This document shows positions 26,247 through 37,961 of a DNA stretch of 64,000 nt, in pieces. The DNA comes from Sphagnum magellanicum (lineage: Eukaryota > Streptophyta > Sphagnopsida > Sphagnales > Sphagnaceae), in contig CM038918.1 of the NCBI GenBank assembly GCA_021904315.1, forward strand, positions 13,593,349 through 13,657,348. Reading direction: 5' to 3'. Numbering within the stretch: the stretch's first letter is position 1; each line of letters begins with the position of its first letter. The notes beneath the pieces are model-generated. The model searched no databases. It was given only the letters and a program-made list of their open reading frames with translations, and was not told the origin of the DNA. Position numbers and translations under genes: made by a program.

Positions 26247-29200
26247 ACTCTTTTGACTTACTTCATGTGTCCAAAGACAAAAACCAGAGAGGATGAATTC
26301 AGTCCACCAATCATCCATGAATGGAAATTTTTTTTCCTTTGTGATTTAAAAGGGAAATTAATTCCATGAGAGGAGGTGACTGAAAATGAATGGGAAATTT
26401 TTTTAAAAGTTGTTTTTTTTCTGAAAAAAATTTGAATGTAGTTGGTATTGTGTATGAGTTGTGTTGTGTAAGTTTTTGAAAACTTTCTCAGATGTGTTGG
26501 CAGGTTTTTAGACTGGCCTGAAGACGCATTGTCTGAGGTATCAGTTAAGCTGATGGAGGATGAGGAGAATGTGGGAAATGCAGAGGCCAAGGCCAATGTA
26601 TGCAAGGTTTTTGTGATCATACACAAGTCAGTTGTTGATATGTCGCAGAAAATGTATTTACAAGTGAAACGCAAGAACTATGTCACTCCAACAAGCTATC
26701 TAGAGTTTGCCAAAGGGTAATTACTACTACAACCCAATTCCTTCAAACATCTTTTTTTCCTCTTTTTTTTCCTAACGGTCTTCCAATTTTAGGGAAAGTT
26801 TTAAGAACTTGGTAGTTTTTTCTCCCTATCTCCTTTGCTTTCACCCCTTATTGCATCTTTCAGTGGTCTCTGCAAAGTAAGGAAATTTTATTAAATCTCA
26901 GTATGAAATGCTGAAACTCAGCATTTAATGCACAAGCTTCGAGAGTAATTATAATAGTTGTACAGGTAGGAGCAGTGAAAATATATGTAGCAGCAGTGGA
27001 GGCGCTCAGGAAAAAGGAAAGAGGGCATGAAATTTGGTTAACCACCAAAATTGGTGGAAAAGCTAGTTTGGGTCCCAGTTATTTTGTTTTGTAAAATTTC
27101 ATTCTCAGTTATGCATTTGATGCCTTATTATGCCGAAACTGGCCGTTCTCGCCCCCTAATCGCCTGACTTTACGGATAACTTCAATATGTTGTGGGCATT
27201 GAGTATTTTTAAAATTTTTCTTCCCTGGTATGGTTGCAGTTATCGGACTTTGCTCAAAGAGAAGAAGAATCAACTGCAAAATCAAGCCTCCAAACTTCGA
27301 GGCGGGTTATCAACACTGAATGCCACACGAGAATCGGTGGCTAAAATGCAGATTGTGTGCCAAGATAAGGCTGTTGTTGTTGCTCAAGCTAAGAAGGAAT
27401 GTGAGGAGATTCTTGTGGAAATTGTTAGTGAGAAACGGGTGGTTGATGAGCAAGAGCTCAAGGTCAAAAAACCATTCTCTCTCTCTCTCTCTCGTTTCAA
27501 AGCTGGGTTTTGCAATAGCCCATTGATAATGATCATGGGTAAGAAATCAATTCACAAAAGACATGTGGTTTTTGGTGAATTCTAGATCTTGCAATATGTT
27601 GTTTGACTTAATCATGTTAAAGAGATCAGATTGTCTACATGAATTCCCATTTTCAATTGAGTACCATAATCCAAAAAGGAAATATTTTATTTTGGTTTTT
27701 TTTGGTGTCAACTACCCACCAGGTGAATGCAGAAGCAGCAAGAATTACAAAAGAGGCAGAGCTTTGCAACATCATTGCAGCTGATTGTCAAGTGGAACTT
27801 GACAAGGCAATGCCTGCACTCAATGCAGCCGAAGCAGCACTCAATGTGCTATCAAAGAAAGACATGTCGGAAGTGAAGGCATATGCGAAGCCACCTGCAT
27901 TGGTTGAAATCACATTGCAAGCTGTGATGACAGTTCTCAAGCGACCACCGACATGGCCAGAAGCCAAATTAGCACTCGGAGACTCACAGTTTCTGGAAAA
28001 GCTCATGAATTACAACAAGGATCTTCTGGTATAAAAGACTAGATTTCAAAGCTGGGTTTTGCAATAGCCATTGATGATGATGATGGATACATGGAAAAGA
28101 AATCACTTCATAAGAAACATGAAGTAGTATTGGCAAGAAACCAAAATTCATAAAAACCATGAGGTTTTTTTTATCATGGGTATATCTTAATTGTTTGAGC
28201 TTATATTAGCTTGAACCTGCAATGAATTATGAAGCTTTTGTGAGCATTTTGTGAGCTGGGATTTATTTGTAATGCAGGTGGATGCAGTATTGCTTAAGAT
28301 TGGTAAGTTCACAAAGAAGGCAGAGTTTACACCTGAGGCAATCGGAAAAGTGTCTGGTGCTTGCAAAGGACTCTGTCTCTGGGTTTGTTGACCACTTTTG
28401 CCCCTTTCTGTTGCAAAAATAACTACTACCTATCTACCTACATCTGCAACTCTCTGATTTCCAGTTGAGATTAGACCGGAAACAGCAGTTCAGAGAAAAA
28501 AACAAGTTGGATCTAAAAGAATTGCAATAGAAAAAGGAAGTCAAATCTACCTAATTCAAAACTGCAATTTCTAGCTAAACCCAAGGATTGTAGAAGCTGT
28601 AAAACCATCATCATCATCATCATGAGTCTTGTTGAAATAATTTTACCAAAGAGTTGATCAGGAGGCCATTTGTCTCAAGCAACGAAACTACAAAAATTAG
28701 TCAAAAGACTTAGGCAAGAATTTAAAACAAGTTCCAATCTTGAGATTCCACTGAGCTTCAGAGAATGGAAAGATTACATGATCTAAATAAGCTCATCAAC
28801 AACAACAACAACAATCGTCTTGTTTTTTGGTACTAGGTACGAGCAATGGAGCAATATGGATATATTTCAAAAGAAGTAGCACCCAAAAAGGCTAGACTAA
28901 AAGCAGCTCAAGATAATCTGGCCAGACAAGAGGCTTCGTTAGCAAGAGCAAAGTAATATATATATTGGTCATCGTTACCTTATGATATGGTTTCTTTTGA
29001 TCAAGTTCCAAAGTTTATTGAGCTGATTTTGTTTCATGTCCAGTTTTGAGAATGTGGGTGGGTTATAATAATAATAACAACTTGGACCGAAATCGATGAC
29101 TTTGGCACTCTCATTAGTTTCTGAACAAGTTTCTCTTGATCTAAGTTATCAGGGCCCAACTTGCGGAGATCATGGCCAAGGTTCAACTTTTGAAAGACAA

Positions 29201-32200
29201 GTATGACAAATCCATTAATGCGAAAGCAGAGCTTGAAGCTGAGCTTGATGACCTTAATGTGAGTTATTATATCTCACATAACCATCTTGTTGTTGTTGTT
29301 GTTGTCATTTCTGGTTTCAGACATAGATTTTTGCAAAGTCGACATAGCCCACTTACTCTCTCTCTAGATCTCTCTAGAGGGGAAGTGAATTTAGTATTTT
29401 TAATTTTTTGTTAATCTTTTTTCTTTGGGTGTGGTGTGATCATCATGAATACTACTATTAGGTGAAATTGTTCAGAGCCGAGAAACTGGTGTCAGGGTTG
29501 GCTGGTGAGAAGGAACGGTGGGAAGCATCAATCATCAATTTGGAAGAGGGTACAAGAAAGCTTCCTGGTGACTGCCTTGTGGCTGCTGCTTTCCTATCAT
29601 ATGCAGGGCCTTTTGCAACCGAATACCGTGATGATCTTGTGAACCTTGTCTGGATATCTGAGGTACAAATGTAGTAACAACACAATAACTCAGAGCTTGT
29701 AGCTTCTACTAGTTGTGGGTTTTTTGGAGGTTTTAATTTCCAAGTGTCAGTTTGTGGATAGAGATAAATGCACCCCAAAAAAACTTCAAATTCAAATGTA
29801 CCTGATCAATACTCCGCATAATTCATGTATGAATTCTGTATGTAAATTGGGTGTGTTTTTTGTTTGTTTTGTTTTGTTGTTGTATAGGTGCAAAAGCTTG
29901 AAATTCCATCATCACCAAACTTTACTTTTGTATCCTTCCTCTCTGATGCCGGGGATGTGAGAGAATGGAATCTCCAAGGCTTGCCTGCTGATGCATTCTC
30001 CACAGAAAATGGAGTGATGGTGACTAGAAGCAATCGGTGGCCTCTCATGATCGACCCACAAGTAAAATTTTGATCCTCCTCCCCTCCTCTATCACATGAA
30101 GCTCTTTTGAGCTTGTTTTATCAACACATATGTTGATTTCATAAGTCCTTGGCTCAAACCAAAACCTAAAATTGCATTAACTATATTTTTGAATTGAATT
30201 TTGTGGCACTCGTATTATAAAGTCATTTAGCACAACTTTGTTTTGTCATGGTTATCAAGATTTTGAAATGATATTTACATATAAACATATTTACAAATTT
30301 GTTTGAATTTTTCACTTTGATCCCACACCCTTTCTTGGCTCTTTTGCCCGTGTTTATTATGCATATTGATTGTCATTTAGTTGACAACTCTTCCTTTTTC
30401 ATTTGTTTTGTTCACATGAATAATGATTCAAGATTTTTTAAAGACAAAAAAAAAACCTTCCTTTTTAGGAACAAGCAAAGAAGTGGGTGAAGAATATGGA
30501 AGCAAGTAAAGCTTTGGAGATTGTTGATTTGCAAGTAAGTTACATTTGTTCACTTCTCTTGATGTACTTAAAACAACCCTACTCATTTCCAAAAGGACAA
30601 CACTACTCTCCCTAATTTCCAACAAAAAGTGTAAGAAAAAGAGTTCAAAACAACACAAATCTCTAAAATTGCAATGGTGAATTGCAATGGTGAATTTTGA
30701 AGAAGGGGATTTTTTTTTTGGTCACATGGGTCAACAACAACAGATGGACAACTTGATGGTGGTAGTGGAGAGAGCTATTCAACTTGGGCTGCCAGTGCTC
30801 CTTCAAGATGTGATGGAAGAAATAGACCCATCTCTTGAGCCCATTCTCACAAAGGCCTTTGTCTACCGAAGTGGTAAGGTGGGTGTATCTAAACCTCCTC
30901 TCTAATCTTTACTCATGGAGCAAGTGTTAATGAGTCAAGAGAGAGAGAGAGATTCCAAATAGGCTACAAGAGTGTTGGGCTCATTCAACAACCTCAAGTT
31001 GCTTATTCTTCTTAAATGGGGTAGAGGAACTAGAGTACTCTTGGTTGTCGATTTTGCAATTTCTTGGGCTTTACCCAAAGGGAGAGAGACTTTGCATTTC
31101 CATGTTAGGATTTGTGATACAATTTTGGATTGAACCTAGAACCAATTTGTGGGTTGGTTGGCAACCGGAGATCTATAAATAGTTTTCTCTAACCTTTCTT
31201 TTTTGATCAATTTTACTTTGCATTCAAATTACTTAACCATAAGTAGTACATAGTTCAATTGTGTATTATGATCTTGATTAAACTTGGACCATAAAGGCTT
31301 GTTCACTCATTACATTGTGACAAGTCGGGCACAATGAATATAATTATGGAACATTATGCAATTATGCAATTTCATAAACCCTAAACCCTTCATGCTAATA
31401 CTTGTGTTGTAGTTGCATATTCTTGAAAGTCTGATGACTACTTGGAATCCGGGTAGGTGTGTATGAATGAGGAAATTTTTGTAAAATTGTGACTGGATGA
31501 TGGATGAGTACTTCAGGTATATTTGAATCTGGGAGACAAAGAATTGGACTACAATTCAAACTTCAGGCTTTACATCACCACAAAGCTCGGCAATCCACAC
31601 TTTGCTCCAGAAATTGCTACAAAGACAACCATCATCAATTTCTCGGTGAAGGAGGATAGTCTTGAGAAACAGTTGCTGACTCTAGTGGTGCAGAAGGAGA
31701 GGCCTGACTTGGACAAGCAGAGAAATGAGCTCATTATCACAGTGAGTGGCACCCTAAACCCTAAACCTAAAATTCCCTTGCATCATAATTTTGCTTCTTT
31801 AGCTAGCTAGCTAGTAACTAACTAGTGTTGGGTGGGTACCACGCTTGGAGGATTAGAACCACCAGTTCTGATTAGTGGAAAACCAAACTGCAAAAGGGTT
31901 TTTACGGGGTTTAGGGTTTAGGGTTTTTTGGAACTGGGTTGTCCATTTTTTAAGAACTGGAAAACTGGGTACTAAATTTTTTTAGTACTCCACACATTTG
32001 TCATTTGTTGGGTACCAAAAAAAAAAATGACTAATGTATTTATTTGAGTGTGGGTTTTTTGTGTAATGGGTAGGTGACAAATGGGAAGAAGACTCAAGCT
32101 GCATGTGAGGATAACATCTTGCGGCTTTTGATTACTGCAGAAGGTCCACTTCTTGATAACCTTGAGTTGATTGCAACTCTGGATACATCAAAGGAGACTT

Positions 32201-35200
32201 GGGAAAAGGTAAATAAATTCAACACTACAATGGCACAAACCAGTCCCCACAAACAAACAAAAAAACACCTTGATCTTGATCAAAATGTTAAGACCAATTT
32301 CAAAATACTACTACTACAACTACTACTAATAACTACTATTGTTGATCTAGGAGGAGCTTGGAGCACCAAATTTTCCCAATGGAAAAAGAACTTACAATAC
32401 ATGCGCAAAACCCTAAACCCTAAACCCTGAAAACCCTGAAACCTTGATGTGTGAATTCTGTGAGTGCAGGTCAAACAATCTCTGGAGGTTGCGGAAATAA
32501 CAGCCAAAAAGATTGAAATTGCTAGTTCAGCTTACAAACCTTGTGCCGAGAGAGCTTCCTTATTGTACTTCATCCTCATAGAGCTCGTTGCAATTGACCC
32601 TATGTACCAATTCTCTTTGGAGTCATACACTGAGCTTTTTCTAATCTCTGTTGCCAAGTCCACAAAGTAAAGATCTCTCTCTCTCTCTCTCTCCCTCTCT
32701 CAAATCAATTTGAGCTCTCTCTCCTGCCCAAGATTTAGGTAGTCTTGAAATGGTATTAACAAGTGAATAATTTGACCCAAACTAGGATTGGTCATTTGCT
32801 TTTTTCTTTCATTGGTTATATAATGCTTAAACTTTGCTTTAAAACACTAGTTACAATACTAAAATTGTGCTTCAGATGGATCCTATACTTGTTAGATTCA
32901 TTTCAAATTTATGCAACTACTACAATGACATCTTAGAATTCATTAAATACATCACACCCATGATGAGGAGCAAGGTGTCAAGTTTTGTAACTTGTCTTTC
33001 ATTACTGTTAACTTGGCCTATGGGCCTGCCCTCCAGGGGAGGAGCATAAGTTACATGGGTTTGAGTAGCAAATGTGCTTATGACAATGGTTGTGTATTTC
33101 TTCAGTTTATTACTTAGTACAACCAACTTTTGCAAAAATCTTGTTCAGCTCTAGACCTTTAAAAAAAAGCTAACAAAAGAGAATACACCTCTTCTTTTGT
33201 GCAATGAATTATCAGATCAGACAATATCAAAGAGCGGATCAAGTACTTGATTGAGTACCATACGTATGGTGTTTACAAATACACAACTCGTGGACTGTTT
33301 GAGAAACACAAGCTTCTTCTGTCCCTTCAGGTCTGTATAATGTTCATGTTCAAGTAAAATCCTCCCACCTACCCCCCCAAAGCAGCATATATAAATACAT
33401 ACATTACATACATATACATATCTTATATATATAGAGTTAGAGAATGTAATAGTAAAATTATAAGCTTGTGGGTGGGGGGTGCATATGGATGATGGGTTGT
33501 TGTTGCAGATTTTGTCCAAGATTCTTTTACTGTCGGGTGAGATAACCAATGAGGAGTGGCAATTCTTCTTGAAGGGAGCCATTGTTCTGGATCGCACAAA
33601 ACAGCCTCCAAATCCAGCACCATTGTGGATCAAAGAGGAAGCCTGGGACAATGTGACTGGGCTTGCTGAGATCAGTCCTTTTGAAGGCCTTGTGAGCTGA
33701 CATACATACATACTTTGCCTTGAATCTTTGACCCCCCACATCCTCTCTTAACATGTCAGTTAGTTACTTGAATTCATCAGTTGGTTGTTGTTGTTGTTGT
33801 TGTTGTTGGCATGTTAGAAAGGTTGGGGCACAACCCATCATGCATGGGGATTGTTTGTCTTCTGATCAATTGCCTGGTAATTTTTTTCAAAGGACTTGAC
33901 CAAAATTTTATGCACTTACATTTCATGTGCAGGTGGCAAGCATGACACAAGATGCTGCCAAATGGCTTGAATGGTTTAAGTACACGGAGCCAGAAGAAAA
34001 TGAGCTACCTGGAGAATGGGAAGAAAAATGCAGTGAGTTGCAACGCATGATGCTTCTTCGTTGCTTTCGTCAGGTCTCTCTCTCCCTTTCTCTAAGCAAA
34101 GCCCAAATCGTCATCAGCTGAATTTCCTTGCTCCTTTGTCAATCCTGGAATTTCAATAATATTATTGCCGCTCTTGGTTCCTGAGTTGCTTAATATATGA
34201 CCAGCAAGCTAAAGACTTGCATGAAATTGGAGCAGAATTATTTTCCGAATCTGAATCTGATCAGATAATTTCACATTTTCTTGGATCAGCAGAATTGAAT
34301 CTGATTCTGATCCCTACAAATTTTGCACATTGGGTCTTGGGGGTTGGTCAAAGTACAGGACCGCATCATGTTTGCATGCACAGCATTTGTGTCCAACACA
34401 TTGGGTCAGAAATTTGTGGAGCCACCACCTCTAGACCTCGGTGACTCTTTAAGTGACTCAGTTCCTCATAGCCCACTCCTCTTCATTCTATCTGCAGGTA
34501 TAGAATTCCCTAACCTAAAGAAATTCCTCCAACTAGCAACCTTAAAACCCTGGAACCCTACTAGAGATATCCAAATCTTTATAGGCCCAGGGGAGTTGAA
34601 AACTAAAAATCCTTGGGTTCAAACATGTTGGGCATTTTAACAAATTTTCTAGATTTCTAGGCCTCATCCCAATGACCCCAATTCAATCCACACAAATATA
34701 AGGTAACAAAGGTCAACACACATGTCATGGATTTGTGTGGCATGACTCTTTGAGACTGTGATGCAAGTCTTGTGATGAGATTATCACTCTGTGACTCAAA
34801 TAATGTTGTTCCAGGAGTTGATCCCACTTCCGGATTAAGACAATTTGCTGGGCAAAAGAATATGCTCGATAAATTCCACACTGTGGCTCTTGGACAAGGA
34901 CAAGGCCCTGTTGCCATTGCAAACATTAATGAGGCTGTGAGTTTCTCTTATTTCTATTATGTCCTGCACTTTGCAAAAGAGTCAATAGCTGCTGGGTTCT
35001 TACACCAACTGTTTTTTTCTCAAGATATGAATTATCCATCACACATGAGCTTCCCACACTTTGTAGACCGTAAACCCTAAACCCTAAACAATGTCCAGCC
35101 AGTCCCATCTGCCTCTACATCTGTGGCATGATCTGAATGTAATGAATTTTGCAAGCATCTTGTTCCTGATCATTCTTTGATCTTATGCAGCTAATAATTA

Positions 35201-37923
35201 GTGTAGCAAATTAGACCTTTTGGGTACCTAAATATTTCCATGCCTTTTGTTTTTCTTATTGTCTGAAATTGATGTTTTTTAATCTGTTGTTTGTTTGTTT
35301 GGTGGTTGTTGTTGTTGCTGCAGTCAAAGAATGGGGGTTGGGTGTTTCTGGCAAATTGTCAGCTGATGACAAGCTGGCTTCCAAAGCTCGAAAAGATTGT
35401 TCAAACACTAGAAAAGAGTAACCCAAATCCGGACTTCCGCTTATGGCTCTCAAGTGTTCCCAATGATAAATTTCCCATTGGCATCCTTCAACGCAGTGTC
35501 AAAATGACTGCAGAGCCTCCCAAGGTAAGAAAGAGGGTGGGAGAGACGTTCTTCACCCCTCCCAACATACTTGTGCTAACTTCATGCAACTATGTGATTT
35601 TTACTGAATTTATGTATCAAATTCTAAGCTAGCTTAAATTGTGCTCTGATACAAATTTGGGTGTTGGATTAATCTATTGATCTTAGATCTATATATAGTT
35701 CTGATGATTTTGTCTTTTTGTGGAATGAATTCTTGTTGAGGATTTTGTTTTTTGAACATAAATACATACATACATACATGCCTACACAGGGTCTACGCTC
35801 CAACTTATTGAGGTTGTATACAGCAACAACTGAAGAAAGCTTCTATAAATGCCAAGCACAAGAGAAGTACCAAAAGCTGCATTTTGCTCTAGCATACTTC
35901 CATAGTGTGCTACTTGAACGCCGCAAATTTGGTACCTTGGGCCTCAACATCCCTTATGACTTCAACGACACCGACTTTGAGGTATGCACATATATATATA
36001 TACATATACCACTTTTTAATACAAAGTAAATTTTTTTTTGGTAATTGATGAACAACTATATACCATGTGCATAGATCGATAGATAGATGAATTAGCAAAG
36101 ATTTAAACCAGTGTTGTCTTTTTTTTAAAGCAATAACCTTCCAACATTAATTTAAACAAGAGCAGCAACAACTGAGATTGAGATGGTTTTTTGCTACCCT
36201 TGCATTCAAACTTCAAGAATTTGGCATTTTGGTGATGATGGGTAGGTGTCAAATGATCTACTCACAACGTATTTGGATGAGTATGAAGAGACACCATTTG
36301 ATGCTCTGAAGTTTTTGATCTCAGAGGCTAACTATGGAGGCCGTGTGACAGATGAGATTGACCGCCGTGTTCTTGCAGCTTACTTGAACCAGTTCTATTG
36401 CCCGGCCATTCTTTTGACTCCCAACTTTGAGCTGTGTTCTCTGAGTGTTTATCATGTGCCAGATGATGGCACCCTCCAAAGCCACCGAGAGTTTATCAAG
36501 ACTTTGCCTGCTACTGATCGGCCTGAAGCCTTTGGTCAACATGCAAATGCTGATATCGCATTTCAACTTTCTGATAGTTATTTGATTCTCATGACCATTG
36601 CGGGTTTACAAAAAAGTGCAGGCGGGAGCAAAGCTGGGTCAAGTGTTGAGGAAAATGTTTTGAGCATTTGTAATGATCTTCTTCTACAGGTAAAAAAAGT
36701 TTGGGCATTTCTCCTCCCATGCAAATTGACTATTGGGTTTCTTACAATTTTGTAAGATCACCAACAATGTGGCATTTTTTTGTTCATTACGCATTGTAAG
36801 ATTGCCCTAGTACTCATCAAGTGTCTTACTTACTATCATAGTAACCATGGCTAACATGGCTAACTAAGTGAATTGATTGTCATTTCTTTCTGTTTTTTTG
36901 GTTTATACTTCGGGTCTACTACAGTGTCCAGAAGTGTTTGACTTGAATGAAGTGATCAAAGCCAAAGCTTTCGACCCTTCCGCACTTCACACTGTTTTGT
37001 TCCAAGAAATAGAGAGATACAACATTCTGTTAAGAAGTATTCGGGAGCAATGCACACAACTTGAGAAAGGTATTCAAGGTCTAGTTGCCATGTCGGCTGA
37101 TCTTCAAATCATATTTGCAGCCTTTTCTCGGGCCCTAGTGCCTGCCATGTGGGTCAAGTATGCTTTCTACTCCCATTTTTTTTTACACACACAGTTCACA
37201 GTTCCTGTGAGGTCACCCCATCATCCTAATACTATTCCAATCAAAGTGTGTTTATTAATTTTAGAGTTCTTATTATCAGTGATGTTTTTTGTTTCAATTT
37301 TTTCATGTTGTGTCCCAAGAAGAGTTTACTATTGACTTATAACAAGTTTTTAGAACCTTTCTAAATAGTTTTTAAAACTAGTTAAGAAAATGCTACCAAA
37401 AATATCACACCCAAAAAAATACTAGGAGCTGGTTCTTATCGAATCTTGCTAAGTCAATTTTTGAATTAGTTTCCAAAGACAGACAAGAATCACTCTAACC
37501 AACCATTGTCGCCGCCGCCACCACGAAGAACAACAACATCAATTATGATGAACACATTTGTGTGAATTTGGGCAGGGCGTATCCAACAATGAAGCCTTTG
37601 GGTTCATGGACGAGGGATCTAGTCATGAGAATGACCGAGCTGAGGTGTTGGGTGGAAGGCACATATCCATTGGTCTACTGGCTCGCGGGCTTCACTTATC
37701 CAGCTGATTTTCTAACTGCAGTGCTACAAACAACCGCGCGCCGCAACTTGATCCCTATTGACACTTTGGTCTGGGAGTTCACTACAATTTACAAAGATGA
37801 AATGGACATTGTGGAGGAACCCAAAGAAGGCATTTTTGTGAAAGGCCTTTATCTGGAAGGAGCAGGCTGGGACCCTGTTAACGATTGCCTCACTGTGTGT
37901 AGTAGTACCAAGCTCTCCACACA

Positions 37924-37961
<38 letters not shown>

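Larger units (their letters stand above)
22632..26716 (+). other. Dynein AAA4 module exons
   Basis: Exons 22632-22775, 24848-25030, 25963-26189 and 26504-26716. The Walker A motif is GVGGSGRKS at 22713-22739, with the GSGR form usual for AAA4. A Walker B-like stretch reads [13 protein letters not shown]. The module closes with [13 protein letters not shown] and [13 protein letters not shown], which link AAA4 to the stalk. The 2.07-kb intron 22776-24847 is the largest clearly non-AT-monotonous intron. It holds a poly-C tract, a TA microsatellite and the densest cluster of CAAAGAACCG motifs. Confidence 0.93.

Noticed and set aside
26097-26369. Peptides with Thr-His or Cys-Val repeats
   Set aside because: They are translations of a CA microsatellite inside an intron.
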